From the NCBI GenBank assembly GCA_026392845.1, contig JAPLBJ010000036.1:1-50141 (forward strand): a stretch of 50,141 nt of DNA, written 5' to 3'. The translations under genes were made by a program, and so were the position numbers. The DNA is from Actinomycetota bacterium (lineage in GTDB: Bacteria; Actinomycetota; Actinomycetes; Nanopelagicales; Nanopelagicaceae). Below are positions 41,537-50,141 of the stretch, in pieces (position 1 is the first letter of the stretch; each line of letters begins with the position of its first letter). Below the pieces are notes generated by a model. It was not told the DNA's origin. It saw only the letters and a program-made list of their open reading frames with translations, and searched no databases.

Positions 41537-43032
41537 TCAACCCAATTCAAAGTACGCTCAATTGCCTTTTTCCACCCTGTATATCCAAGTGCACGTGTTT
41601 CCTCAGTAGATGTAGAACTCCAACGACGTGATTGTTTCCATTGAGTTCGAACTTCATCAGTTGATGACCAGAAACCAACCGCAATTCCAGCAGCATATGC
41701 TGCGCCAAGTGCCGTTGTTTCAGTAATCAATGGACGAGTGATATCAATTCCCATAATGTCTGCTTGCATCTGCATACATAGTGCATTGCCAGTTATTCCA
41801 CCATCAACGCGCATCTCAGTCATAGGAACACCAGAGTCAGCAACCATTGCATCCATTATTTCTTTTGTTTGATAACAAATTGCTTCAAGTGCCGCGCGTG
41901 CAAGGTGTGCCTTTGTAGTCGCTCGGGTTAGACCAACAATGACGCCGCGTGCATCAGAGCGCCAGTACGGCGCAAAGAGTCCTGAGAATGCAGGAACGAA
42001 ATAGACGCCTTCAGTAGTCGCGACAGAGGATGCGAGATGTTCAGTCTCTGCAGCACTACTAATTATTCCTAGTTGATCACGCAACCATTGAATTGCAGAA
42101 CCTGTAACCGCCACGGAACCTTCAAGTGCATATCTTGCTGGTTGATCTCCAAATTTGTAACACAGTGTTGTCAATAGTCCATTTTTTGATCTAACAATTT
42201 CTGTCCCAGTATTGAGCAGTGCAAAATTTCCTGTGCCATATGTTGTCTTTGATTCACCTCGGTCAAAACAGACTTGACCAACCATCGCAGCTTGTTGGTC
42301 TCCAAGAATTCCCGCAATAGGAATGGCACTTCCAAATGGTCCATGAGGATCAGTGAGTCCATATTGTTCAGAGGATGACTTGATTTGCGGTAGAACGCTG
42401 CGAGGAATTTCAAAAATATCGAGTAACTCTTGATCCCAATCTAAAGTTTCTAGGTTCATCAAAAGCGTACGACTCGCATTTGTTACATCAGTGAAGTGAA
42501 CACCACCTCTTACGCCACCGGATAAGTTCCACAATATCCACGAATCAATTGTTCCAAAGCGCGCGTTACCTACTGCTATTGCATCGCGGACTGCAGGTAC
42601 TTCACTGATGAGCCAGTGCATCTTGCTGCCTGAAAAATATGGAGCAATAGTGAGTCCGCTGCGGTGAGTAATGAGCTTCTTGTGAGCATCACTCAAAGTT
42701 TCTAGAAAACCTGCTGTTCGTGTATCTTGCCAAACAATTGCATTTGCTAAAGGCAAACCTGACTTTACATCCCATGCAACTGTAGTTTCACGTTGATTCG
42801 TAATCCCGATACCCACTAAATCGGATGCAAGAATATTTGCTTGTTTGAGCGCCCCAATGATTACTTCTTGTGTACGTTCCCAAATCTCATGTGCATCATG
42901 TTCGACCCAACCGGCGTGAGGCATTATTTGGCGATGTTCTAATTGATGTTGCCCAACGACGCTTCCGCTATGGTCAAAGATCATAAAACGGGTACTACTC
43001 GTACCTTGATCAAGACTTCCGATGTAGGACAT
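41533..43032 (-). CDS. glpK: glycerol kinase
   Basis: Phosphorylates glycerol to glycerol-3-phosphate. 499 residues, normal. FGGY motifs: [16 protein letters not shown] (N-terminal phosphate loop), [43 protein letters not shown], and [22 protein letters not shown]. Divergent from glpD with 65 bases between start codons that hold promoters for both. Confidence 0.97.
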   Translation of the reverse strand: MSYIGSLDQGTSSTRFMIFDHSGSVVGQHQLEHRQIMPHAGWVEHDAHEIWERTQEVIIGALKQANILASDLVGIGITNQRETTVAWDVKSGLPLANAIVWQDTRTAGFLETLSDAHKKLITHRSGLTIAPYFSGSKMHWLISEVPAVRDAIAVGNARFGTIDSWILWNLSGGVRGGVHFTDVTNASRTLLMNLETLDWDQELLDIFEIPRSVLPQIKSSSEQYGLTDPHGPFGSAIPIAGILGDQQAAMVGQVCFDRGESKTTYGTGNFALLNTGTEIVRSKNGLLTTLCYKFGDQPARYALEGSVAVTGSAIQWLRDQLGIISSAAETEHLASSVATTEGVYFVPAFSGLFAPYWRSDARGVIVGLTRATTKAHLARAALEAICYQTKEIMDAMVADSGVPMTEMRVDGGITGNALCMQMQADIMGIDITRPLITETTALGAAYAAGIAVGFWSSTDEVRTQWKQSRRWSSTSTEETRALGYTGWKKAIERTLNWVD

Positions 43033-43064
43033 GATGAGAAATACTTTCTAGGTTGAGTTAGTCT

Positions 43065-43071
43065 TACTCTA
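43065..43071. promoter_or_regulatory. symmetric -10 between glpK and glpD
   Basis: TACTCTA again: TACTCT on plus for glpD (5' leader about 25 bases) and TAGAGT on minus for glpK (leader about 25 bases). A GGAG (43084-43087) before glpD fits a leadered mRNA. Confidence 0.5.
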
Positions 43072-43097
43072 CTCAGTCAGAATGGAGATTTCCCGTA

Positions 43098-44753
43098 ATG
43101 TTTACCTCAGTCTTATCGCCCCAGCAGCGAGATGAGGCAATGCGCCAATTGGCAGATGAAACTTTCGATATTCTCGTTATTGGCGGGGGAGTCACAGGTG
43201 TCGGCGCTGCATTAGATGCGGTATCTCGTGGACTCAGAGTTGCTCTTATTGAGGCTAACGACTTTGCATCAGGTACTTCTAGTCGATCTAGCAAACTAAT
43301 TCACGGTGGTCTTCGATATTTAGAACAATACGATTTTAAATTAGTTCGTGAAGCGTTGCACGAGCGAGAATTATTAGTCTCAACTCTTGCGCCACATTTA
43401 GTAAAGCCTGTTGGATTTCTATTTCCGCTGACTGAAAAATTCAAAGAGCGCACTTATGTTGGTGCGGGCCTTGCCCTCTACGACGCACTTCGAGGGTTTC
43501 AACGTGCGCTTCCTTGGCATAAACACATTAGCCAGTCAAAAATTGCCGAGATTGCTCCATCACTTCGCACAGATATTGTCACTGGTGCCATCAAATATTT
43601 CGATGCTCAGGTAGATGATGCACGTCATACGATGTCAATTGCGCGCACTGCCGCAAGACATGGTGCGCTCATCGCTACGGGTGTTCGTGCAGAGTCATTG
43701 ATTCGTGATGGCAAGAGAGTCGTTGGGGTATCTGCGCGCAATACAGAAACTAACGAGAAAATCACTATTAGAGCTACTGCAACAGTTATGTGTGCTGGCG
43801 TATGGAGTGATGAACTTCAATCAAAATTTGATCTCAAGGCTGGATACAAAGTAACAATGAGCAAAGGCGCTCACATTATTCTTCCGCGCACAGCGATTAC
43901 ATCTGAGGCTGGAATCATAATCAAGACACAAATATCTGTTTTGTTCATCATTCCATGGGCAGATAAATGGATTGTCGGCACAACTGATACTCCATATACC
44001 GGCGATAAAGCAGAGCCAGTAGCAAGTAGCGACGATGTTGAGTACATTCTCAATGAAGCAAATAGAGTACTCAAACCAAAGATAAGACGCGAAGATATTA
44101 TTGGTGTCTATGCAGGACTTCGTCCCCTAATCTCGAATAACAAGAACTCTGCAACCACAAAACTTTCTCGTGAACATACAGTAGATCGCCCAGCTCCAGG
44201 TTTTCTCAGTGTTGCTGGTGGCAAGTACACCACTTATCGAATTATGGGAAAAGATGTTATTGATTTAGCTGTAAATGAATTACGTCGTATCACTTTAGAT
44301 TCCGTAACCGACAAACTCCCAATGGTTGGAGCAGATGGTTATTCGGCACTTGTCCAACAAAGCGCTCAGATAGCCGAGTTGTATGGGGTTAGCGAAGAGA
44401 GTGTTATTCATTTACTCAATCGCCATGGTTCGCTTATCAGCGAAGTATTAGAGATTATTTCCCAGAATCCAAAGATGTCAGAGCGAATTGATCCAGCATT
44501 GCCATACCTCAAGGCAGAAATTGAATATGCCGCAAGTCATGAAGGTGCTCGAAGTGTTGATGATGTTATCTCTCGTCGCACCCGAATTGCATTTGAATCG
44601 CAAGATCATGGAGTTGGAATAGCAACAGAAGTAGCAGCAATTATTGGTTCAGTACTTGGGTGGGGCGCGAAGGAGCGCAAAGCATCAATCAATAGTTATA
44701 GCGAACTTGTGGAGCGCGAGAATGTCGCCCTTGGAGAACTAATCAATTCTTGA
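43098..44753 (+). CDS. glpD: aerobic glycerol-3-phosphate dehydrogenase
   Basis: FAD enzyme oxidising glycerol-3-phosphate to dihydroxyacetone phosphate and reducing quinone at the membrane. 551 residues. FAD motif FDILVIGGGVTGVGAALDAVSRG (Gly29-31, Gly34), then DFASGTSSRSSKLIHGGLRYLEQYDF, the signature TDTPYTG, and YAGLRPLIS and LSVAGGKYTTYR. Together with glpK it completes glycerol use. Its end overlaps the GH25 gene tail-to-tail by 11 bases. Confidence 0.97.
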   Translation: MFTSVLSPQQRDEAMRQLADETFDILVIGGGVTGVGAALDAVSRGLRVALIEANDFASGTSSRSSKLIHGGLRYLEQYDFKLVREALHERELLVSTLAPHLVKPVGFLFPLTEKFKERTYVGAGLALYDALRGFQRALPWHKHISQSKIAEIAPSLRTDIVTGAIKYFDAQVDDARHTMSIARTAARHGALIATGVRAESLIRDGKRVVGVSARNTETNEKITIRATATVMCAGVWSDELQSKFDLKAGYKVTMSKGAHIILPRTAITSEAGIIIKTQISVLFIIPWADKWIVGTTDTPYTGDKAEPVASSDDVEYILNEANRVLKPKIRREDIIGVYAGLRPLISNNKNSATTKLSREHTVDRPAPGFLSVAGGKYTTYRIMGKDVIDLAVNELRRITLDSVTDKLPMVGADGYSALVQQSAQIAELYGVSEESVIHLLNRHGSLISEVLEIISQNPKMSERIDPALPYLKAEIEYAASHEGARSVDDVISRRTRIAFESQDHGVGIATEVAAIIGSVLGWGAKERKASINSYSELVERENVALGELINS

Positions 44754-46368
44754 TTTGTTTTGCGCAACCATCAGTTGTTGGCTTTTTTGTAGGTGCCGGT
44801 GATGGTTTGACAGGTGCCGGTGATGGTTCAACACCTTGCACAACACTAAATATTGCGGGTGTGCTACTTGTTGCATGAGTATTTGAAACATCTACATATG
44901 TAACCAAACCTTGGTAATTACCTGCTGGAACACCTTTGAGGGCAAGTGTCCAAACACCGCTAGAGGCTCTAACAACAGTTTGTGTTGGTTTAGGGCTAAC
45001 TGGAGTGAGTGGATCAAAAACAAATTTCACACTGCCTGTAACAACAGGATTGAGATTTGGTCGAATAACGCTGACATTGAAAGTAACTAATTTGTCGGTC
45101 GTACTCGCCGACATCTTATTCACCGTTACTTGAGTTGGTTCATTGAGTGGCATGAAGTCAATTACTTCAGGAACCCAACTACCTTTAGTAAGGTCAAGAA
45201 ATATATTTGGAGATCCACGAAATACATTGAGATCTAAACGACTACCTGGCACTCCATACTTTGGAGCAACTCCACATGATGTGTACTGCCAGATTATCCA
45301 TTGAGATGAGCAGTTAGAAGTTGTCCAGGAGTGGACATAACACCCACCACTTTTCAGTCCGGGTTGTGCCAAAGGATCTGCAGGGTCTATTGCATATTGC
45401 GCTAACCACAGTGGATATTGCGCAAGCTCGGCACTTCGCGTCATGGCACTTTCAAGGAAATTGGGATAGGAATATATGAATGGAGTGCGACCTGTTTTTT
45501 CTTTGAGGAGTGCTAAAAATGAAGTTGCCCATAAAGTTACGGCGCTACGGGAGGCATACTTTGCGCAGGTCTTATTTGAATTTAGGCGAACACAGTTGTT
45601 CTCAAGATCAAGTGCATACGGCAAATCCTTTTCGCCATATCCTCCAATAGATGCAAGACGCCACACTACTTTTTGTGCTTGAGCTTGCGCATCTTTGATT
45701 ATTTCTGCTGGCATATTTGTATCAGGCAATATTGCATAGTGATAAAAGCCGGTATATATCCCCGCAGCTTGCGCAGCTGAATGATCCATAGATAAATACT
45801 TCAATGAAAGCGCATCTGCGTCATCGCGTGTGTCAGAAGCCTTTATTATTACGAATCTAAGTCCTGCACTGTACATAGTTGCAAAATCAATTTGTTTATC
45901 ATTGGGATGTTGCCACCTACTGATATCTGCTCCATGTATTCTTGAGCCTGGCCCCATAGCATCGATAAAAGCTTCTTGATTTTCTGATGATATTTCAGGT
46001 AGTTGTTGAATAGTTATTGAGCGAATATTTGAGTAAATACGTTTCTTTCCTACATAGGCAGTAGCTCTATATTTAACTTGCGCATCAAGGGCGGTTGCGA
46101 GAGCAACTACCTTGAACGTTCCTACGCGAGTACTTTTGGTCTTGAATCGAGTGGCTTTCCAACTGCCATCAGTATTGATTTGAATCTTGATTTCAGTGCC
46201 AGATTTAGCGGGCTTGAGGTTGCCATATAAAGTCACCAACGACTCACTTGCACTTGGAGTTTGGCTTATTGCAAGCTTGAAAGAACTAGTTGCTGCATTG
46301 GATGGTTGAGTATAAATAAATAGAGTGATAAGTGAAATAATCGAGATCCACGAGAACAATTTCTTCAT
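44743..46368 (-). CDS. secreted GH25 lysozyme-like muramidase
   Basis: 541 residues. Signal peptide (KKLFSWISIISLITLFIYTQPSNA), an Ig-like N-terminal domain (about 30-120), then a GH25 barrel: GADISRWQHPN with Asp148, RFVIIKASD, YTGFYHYAIL, and the catalytic pair Asp254/Glu256 in YALDLENN. An Ig-like/bacterial repeat domain follows (about 415-515), then a Pro-rich PSPAPVKPSPAPTKKP tail. It should cut peptidoglycan outside the membrane, for growth or recycling. Translation is coupled to the small gene upstream (ATGA overlap). Confidence 0.93.
   Translation of the reverse strand: MKKLFSWISIISLITLFIYTQPSNAATSSFKLAISQTPSASESLVTLYGNLKPAKSGTEIKIQINTDGSWKATRFKTKSTRVGTFKVVALATALDAQVKYRATAYVGKKRIYSNIRSITIQQLPEISSENQEAFIDAMGPGSRIHGADISRWQHPNDKQIDFATMYSAGLRFVIIKASDTRDDADALSLKYLSMDHSAAQAAGIYTGFYHYAILPDTNMPAEIIKDAQAQAQKVVWRLASIGGYGEKDLPYALDLENNCVRLNSNKTCAKYASRSAVTLWATSFLALLKEKTGRTPFIYSYPNFLESAMTRSAELAQYPLWLAQYAIDPADPLAQPGLKSGGCYVHSWTTSNCSSQWIIWQYTSCGVAPKYGVPGSRLDLNVFRGSPNIFLDLTKGSWVPEVIDFMPLNEPTQVTVNKMSASTTDKLVTFNVSVIRPNLNPVVTGSVKFVFDPLTPVSPKPTQTVVRASSGVWTLALKGVPAGNYQGLVTYVDVSNTHATSSTPAIFSVVQGVEPSPAPVKPSPAPTKKPTTDGCAKQIKN
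44791..44829 (-). repeat. 21-base direct repeat coding the Pro-rich tail
   Basis: AGGTGCCGGTGATGGTT occurs twice, 21 bases apart, coding the two PSPAP units of the GH25 C-terminus. Confidence 0.75.
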
Positions 46369-46628
46369 AATTCGGCAATCGTTACATCTAATTGTGCAAC
46401 ATGGGCTATGGCTTCAACAAGAATCTTCTTATGACGTTCTCGAGATTCACTATATTCATGGGCAGCACCAAATTTGCGGCTATCTGAAAAATCTAGAGTT
46501 AGAACGTTTCCCTCAAGGGAGGCTAAGCGAGCATCAAAAAATGCGAGCCATACAACTCTGTCTTCTCTCTCAACGTAGTCAAGGACATCGTTCCATCGCG
46601 AACGAAGGTCGCTGAGTTCTGATGTCAT
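46365..46628 (-). CDS. small protein resembling the C-terminal domain of DnaX (gamma/tau)
   Basis: 87 residues. The pattern RWNDVLDYVEREDRVVWLAFFDARLASLEGNVLTLDFSD (given as pattern, residues 10-48) closely recalls a domain near the C-terminus of actinobacterial DNA polymerase III gamma/tau: W-x-D-V-L-x-x-V, basic/Trp helix, then L-x-G-x-x-L-T-L-x-F. There is no ATPase domain. It may be a stand-alone copy or a protein of the same small fold. The start is leaderless (TATCGT 7 bases upstream) and the stop overlaps the GH25 start. The link to a lysozyme is unexplained. Confidence 0.6.
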   Translation of the reverse strand: MTSELSDLRSRWNDVLDYVEREDRVVWLAFFDARLASLEGNVLTLDFSDSRKFGAAHEYSESRERHKKILVEAIAHVAQLDVTIAEL

Positions 46629-46635
46629 GGGGTAA

Positions 46636-46641
46636 ACGATA
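46636..46641 (-). promoter_or_regulatory. -10 element for the DnaX-tail-like gene
   Basis: TATCGT on the minus strand, ending 7 bases before the ATG. Confidence 0.5.
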
Positions 46642-46678
46642 CCTTTTTAACTTTAATTCCTGAGGTAAGCCACCGCTA

Positions 46679-47371
46679 TTAGTGACGAGGAGCCCCTAGC
46701 CATTTGAAGTATTCGCCAGTGAGTAGAACTCTCAGATTCCTTGTGCGATCTGGAAGAAAACCAAAATGTTGTGCAATTCTGGCAACAATTTGTTCAACAG
46801 ATTTTTCACTCACAAATCGAGTACGTCCGATCTCTGCATTGCTGAGACCTGTTGCTAATAATCGAAGAGTTTCAATTTGAATATCTGTGAAATCACTGAG
46901 GACCGAAGTAAAGGCATTCTCGTGCAATGATCCATGTGAATCAACCCACGCCATCTTTTCTTTATTGATAGCGGATTTAGTTGAAAGTGCAATTGAATCC
47001 TTGATGACCAAAAGGTCTGCAATAGATTTTTTCAGAATGATTTTGCTACCGAGAGGAATGTCTTTTTCTTTTAGTCCAAGAAGGCGTAAATCGGGACATG
47101 AAGTCATAAGAATAATCCCTAAATCTGGTTTTGACTTTCGTAAGGAGCGGGCAAGCGAAACGCCTTCTTCACCACAAAACTGAATATCAATAATTATTAC
47201 GTCTGGCTGTAAGGATTTAAATAAATTTTGTGCAATTGGGATTGTGTGTGCTTCACCAATAACATCAACAGTGTGAAGTCTGAGTGATGCGGAAAGAGTG
47301 GCGAGCTCGAAAGCGTCGTCATTTACAATCAATACTCTTTGGGGCACATTTCTCAGTATCGCAGTTAACAC
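46679..47371 (-). CDS. orphan response regulator, receiver plus LuxR-type HTH
   Basis: 230 residues from a GTG; a second GTG at 47347 gives a start closer to the fold (MPQRVLIVNDD). The receiver domain has VLIVNDDAFE (acidic pair), phospho-acceptor Asp62 in VIIIDIQFCGEEG, Thr in ILMTS, and Lys in IILKKS. The C-terminal HTH is LuxR/FixJ-like: FTDIQIETLRLLATGLSNAEIGRTRFVSEKSVEQIVARI. No histidine kinase gene is nearby. Targets are unknown. Confidence 0.88.
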   Translation of the reverse strand: MLTAILRNVPQRVLIVNDDAFELATLSASLRLHTVDVIGEAHTIPIAQNLFKSLQPDVIIIDIQFCGEEGVSLARSLRKSKPDLGIILMTSCPDLRLLGLKEKDIPLGSKIILKKSIADLLVIKDSIALSTKSAINKEKMAWVDSHGSLHENAFTSVLSDFTDIQIETLRLLATGLSNAEIGRTRFVSEKSVEQIVARIAQHFGFLPDRTRNLRVLLTGEYFKWLGAPRH

Positions 47372-47414
47372 TCGTAAGTGAGCCGAAAAGTTTCTGGGGA
47401 ATACCCCAGATATA

Positions 47415-48257
47415 TTAAATTATTTTTGCAATAACTTCTGAAATTTTATTAATGATTTGTTGCGCAGAAATTGGACCACCGTTGGAAGCTTTATCAGCTG
47501 CAAGTAAATGAATTAGTGCACCTGTTGCTGCAACTTCTGCTAATCGATTTACATCGTTGAGTATCTCGATTGTATTTGTTGCCACTATAGACCCGATGAT
47601 TCCAGCAAGTACATCCCCACTTCCTGCAGTTGCTAGCCATGGAGTTGATCGTGGGAGTTCATAGAGAACATTTTCATTTGCAACGAGCGTGCGGCTTCCT
47701 TTGAGGAGAATAGTCACGCCTAATTTATCTACAGCAATACGAATCCATTTTTTTGGATCACCTTCAATTGCTTCGGTGCTAGCACTCATTCCTCTTGAAA
47801 TCAGCAGCTTTGCCAACTCCGCATAATGCGGAGTGATGAGAGTTGGTTGCTTTAAGGTGCCAGCAAGATATAGCGCACCAGCATCTAAAATAGTAGGAAC
47901 GCTCTGTCGTTTTGCTAATACAAACCAACGATGTCGTAGCCACGTTGAAAAATGTTTGTATTTTGCACTCTCGACTCCACTACCCAATAACCATGCATTT
48001 ACTTTGCCTGGCTGCACAACAACTTCAGGAGTTGTGTGTAACACCAAGTGGGCGAGCCCAGATGAACTATTGAAACGCACCATTCCAACGCCAGTAGCGG
48101 CAGCGGCTGCTGTAGTGAGAACAGCTGCTCCCGGATATTGCGCAGAACCAGTAATGACACCTAGTACTCCACGCGAATATTTATGGTCTAGTTCGCTAGG
48201 AGTAATGATGCATCGTTTTGCATCACGAATTGTGAATTTCTTGGCTACTACACTCAT
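47415..48257 (-). CDS. nnrD: ADP-dependent NAD(P)H-hydrate dehydratase
   Basis: Repairs hydrated NADH/NADPH by ADP-driven dehydration (YjeF C-terminal, ribokinase-like fold). 280 residues. Motifs: RGVLGVITGSAQYPGAAVLTTAAAAATGVGMV, TLITPHYAELAKLL, LLKGSRTLVAN and the active-site ATAGSGDVLAGIIGS. The YjeF N-terminal epimerase domain is absent here and not in the window. The start is leaderless: TAGAGT 6 bases upstream. Confidence 0.93.
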   Translation of the reverse strand: MSVVAKKFTIRDAKRCIITPSELDHKYSRGVLGVITGSAQYPGAAVLTTAAAAATGVGMVRFNSSSGLAHLVLHTTPEVVVQPGKVNAWLLGSGVESAKYKHFSTWLRHRWFVLAKRQSVPTILDAGALYLAGTLKQPTLITPHYAELAKLLISRGMSASTEAIEGDPKKWIRIAVDKLGVTILLKGSRTLVANENVLYELPRSTPWLATAGSGDVLAGIIGSIVATNTIEILNDVNRLAEVAATGALIHLLAADKASNGGPISAQQIINKISEVIAKII

Positions 48258-48263
48258 GCCATA

Positions 48264-48269
48264 ACTCTA
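48264..48269 (-). promoter_or_regulatory. -10 element for leaderless nnrD
   Basis: TAGAGT on the minus strand, ending 6 bases before the ATG. Confidence 0.6.
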
Positions 48270-48319
48270 ACTCTTTCAAAATTCACTTCAAACCTATGGG
48301 TTTCCTTGCACCTTTCTTT

Positions 48320-48325
48320 TAGAAT
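48320..48325 (+). promoter_or_regulatory. -10 element for the terminal secreted-protein gene
   Basis: TAGAAT, ending 7 bases before the ATG at 48333. Confidence 0.55.
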
Positions 48326-48332
48326 AGAGCGC

Positions 48333-50141
48333 ATGAATCGTGGAATCAGAGCTTCATTGCTCTCTTTACTATCGCTCGTCCTTATTTTTACCTCATTTAT
48401 GACATATTCATATGCAGCAGATGCTCCTGCCCCAAATGGGCAAGGTGCACCCGGTTCTCAGCCAATCTCTATGACTCCACCCGAGGATCCCAATGTCATC
48501 AAAGATGCTCGCTCGATTTTGCGCGGGATTGAACCTTCATCATCTAATAATGCAATGGTTTATTTCGATCAGAACCAAGTCAACTTCAAATCTTTTATTT
48601 CTCTAGAACAGCATGGTGCTGGTCAATCTGGAGGCGAAAAAATTATTTGCTTGACTCCCCAAGATTCAAAGTGCATTTCTGCTTTAGCCGATTCCTCCTA
48701 TCAACAGATTAAATACGACGTCGCTATGGGCTCTTGTGATGCAAGGCAAGTTGCGGCATGTATTAAGACTTTATCTTTAGTAAAAGAAGATGGTACAAAA
48801 GTCAAAGCACAAGCAGTTCAAAGAATTTATAGCAAGACAAGCCCTGGTTGGGATTCAACTTTCAATGCAAAAACAAACACTGGGTATCCTGGGGCCGATG
48901 GGCCATGGTTGTGGAGAATTACTGATGGTGGCAAGAGTACTGATTATCTAATTCTTGGATTAGTAAGTGCGCTTTTCAATCGCCCCACTGGCACATCGAC
49001 ATGGGATGCTTCAGAGAAAAGTTTAAGACTTTCAATCTATCCCGTGAAGAAATTTGAAAATTCTGCATATGTTGATGGTGGTTCAGAGACTGCTTGCTTG
49101 GCAGTAGATACGGGAGTTTGCTACCAGCGCATTGCATTTGCCCCTAATCTTCGATTCGCACTCGATATTAGAATTCCAAAAGTAATTACGGGTTGGCTCA
49201 ATGGGCGCCTTGATAAACCATCTGCATATACAGAAAATTATGACGATAACTATTCCGAGCTCATCGTGGAAGCCGATCCACTAGAAGAGATCATGACGGG
49301 AAAATGGTTAGCAAATACCGGTGCAGTAGCTCAATATCTCAACGAGTCTAGAAAAAGTTCGACTGCAGCGCCTGGGAGTAAGAATCTAGATATCGCTGGA
49401 ACTGATCCAGATGATCAAAATGCTGTTAGGTACTACACCTCTTTATCATCACAATTTAGTAATGCAGCGCTTACAAATACATTAGCGTGGCGCCTCAATA
49501 CGACTTCAAGTGGTGCGCAAACATTTGCTTCCAACTGTGCAAAATTTGAAGGAGTCCAAGGCATAGTCACAAGTAACGCCTCTGTCTATGAGCCAGGATC
49601 GCCTCAGTGGGATAGCAATGAGGGCGCTCTTGGATACAAAATTGCAGCTCCTGTATATAAATCTGATGGTAAAACTGAAAATGTTGGCCGTTATGCATTC
49701 ACAATGCGTGCTGATTTGATCAAATGTGTTTATGGCATGACAAAGCTTCCTGCCTACGCGAAGATTGAAATTACATATGACGGGAGCGGTGAAAAGAAGA
49801 CAGCTTCTGTGGTTTTAGGACAATTCAAAGACTGGGTCAATCTTCACGCAGATAATTTTGTATTTGAGAGTACTCCACCAACTGTGAAAGTAAAACTTGA
49901 AGGTTGGACTAAATCAGCAGGTGCTGGCACAAGTACTTTGCCAGCAAGTCCACCAAATAAATCTTCACCAGGCAAAGTTGCAGCACCCACCTCTGGGCAA
50001 GCGACAATTACATGTATAAAGGGAACAACTAAGAAAACAGTCACTGGAACAAAACCCGTCTGTCCAACTGGTTACAAAATTCAAGCAGCTCCAGGACAGG
50101 TAGGCCCACAAGTAACTATTACTTGCACAAAGGGAATAACA
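48333..50141 (+). CDS. secreted/surface protein of unknown function, 5' part (paralogue of the first gene)
   Basis: An uninterrupted frame of 603 codons runs to the window edge. Residues 1-28 are a signal peptide (MNRGIRASLLSLLSLVLIFT start, cut near YAADA). The middle contains several Cys and segments shared with the protein at 1-1090 (GWLNGRLDKP, SNASVYEPGSP, CVYGMTKLPA, PPTVKVKLEG). The C-terminus begins a series of short repeats: ATITCIKGTTKKTVTGTKPV followed by CPTGYK, then, about 36 residues on, VTITCTKGIT. It may be a wall-exposed or secreted protein with C-terminal attachment or interaction repeats. No named family is recognised. Confidence 0.85.
   Translation, partial: MNRGIRASLLSLLSLVLIFTSFMTYSYAADAPAPNGQGAPGSQPISMTPPEDPNVIKDARSILRGIEPSSSNNAMVYFDQNQVNFKSFISLEQHGAGQSGGEKIICLTPQDSKCISALADSSYQQIKYDVAMGSCDARQVAACIKTLSLVKEDGTKVKAQAVQRIYSKTSPGWDSTFNAKTNTGYPGADGPWLWRITDGGKSTDYLILGLVSALFNRPTGTSTWDASEKSLRLSIYPVKKFENSAYVDGGSETACLAVDTGVCYQRIAFAPNLRFALDIRIPKVITGWLNGRLDKPSAYTENYDDNYSELIVEADPLEEIMTGKWLANTGAVAQYLNESRKSSTAAPGSKNLDIAGTDPDDQNAVRYYTSLSSQFSNAALTNTLAWRLNTTSSGAQTFASNCAKFEGVQGIVTSNASVYEPGSPQWDSNEGALGYKIAAPVYKSDGKTENVGRYAFTMRADLIKCVYGMTKLPAYAKIEITYDGSGEKKTASVVLGQFKDWVNLHADNFVFESTPPTVKVKLEGWTKSAGAGTSTLPASPPNKSSPGKVAAPTSGQATITCIKGTTKKTVTGTKPVCPTGYKIQAAPGQVGPQVTITCTKGIT
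50002..50141 (+). repeat. start of TITCxKG-type C-terminal repeats
   Basis: Two copies begin at about 50002 and 50110, each coding a T-I-T-C-x-K-G core; the first continues to CPTGYK. The array probably continues past the window. Confidence 0.7.

Overview
The window looks like chromosomal DNA of a streamlined freshwater actinobacterium of the acI type (Nanopelagicales, e.g. Planktophila/Nanopelagicus). The reasons are a modest G+C content, very short intergenic gaps, many 4-base start/stop overlaps, an actinobacterial heliorhodopsin, the recO-uppS-fur-glyS-dus-dgt-dnaG order, an actinobacterial leuA leader, and a GlnA2-type glutamine synthetase. This assignment is inference from gene content; there is no 16S gene to confirm it. 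I see no rRNA, CRISPR array, insertion sequence or prophage, and no gene-free stretch longer than about 200 bases.

Layout. 1-5.1 kb: the 3' part of a secreted protein gene runs tail-to-tail into tldE; both look cut at the same point. tldE-tldD and a C-terminally shortened MFS gene follow. 5.1-12.0 kb: an oligopeptide-type ABC importer (binding protein, two permeases, fused double ATPase), interrupted by an antisense PH-domain membrane protein gene. 12.0-16.2 kb: tgt and an M13 peptidase gene, divergent from a marR gene with a shared operator, then a Lys/Ala-rich H1-like gene. 16.3-22.3 kb: MFS, panB, nadE, glnA2-type glutamine synthetase and heliorhodopsin. 22.3-33.9 kb: leuA with a leader peptide and pseudoknot, recO, uppS, a small zinc-ribbon gene, zur and a ZIP zinc transporter under a Zur box, a monooxygenase-fold gene, glyS, dus, a DUF218 gene, dgt, dnaG and tRNA-Asn. 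33.9-36.2 kb: a DoxX-Rieske fusion coupled to an HtrA protease, and an ACT-domain gene. 36.2-44.8 kb: galK-galE-galT, a GH36 alpha-galactosidase, glpK and glpD. 44.7-50.1 kb: a GH25 lysozyme coupled to a small DnaX-tail-like protein, an orphan response regulator, a NAD(P)HX dehydratase, and the 5' part of a secreted protein paralogous to the one at the window start.

How it fits together. The window combines housekeeping genes (translation, replication, cofactors) with a scavenging lifestyle: peptide import plus cytosolic peptidase, zinc uptake under Zur, and a sugar cluster that could handle alpha-galactosides and glycerol, possibly algal galactosylglycerols. A light-sensing heliorhodopsin sits directly behind a glutamine synthetase.

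The strongest genome-wide signal I see is promoter architecture. At least fifteen genes that begin a transcription unit have a TANNNT hexamer ending exactly 6 or 7 bases before the start codon and no clear ribosome binding site, so leaderless mRNA seems to be the default here. Genes with a real Shine-Dalgarno are mostly inside operons or have regulated leaders (leuA, the peptide-binding protein).
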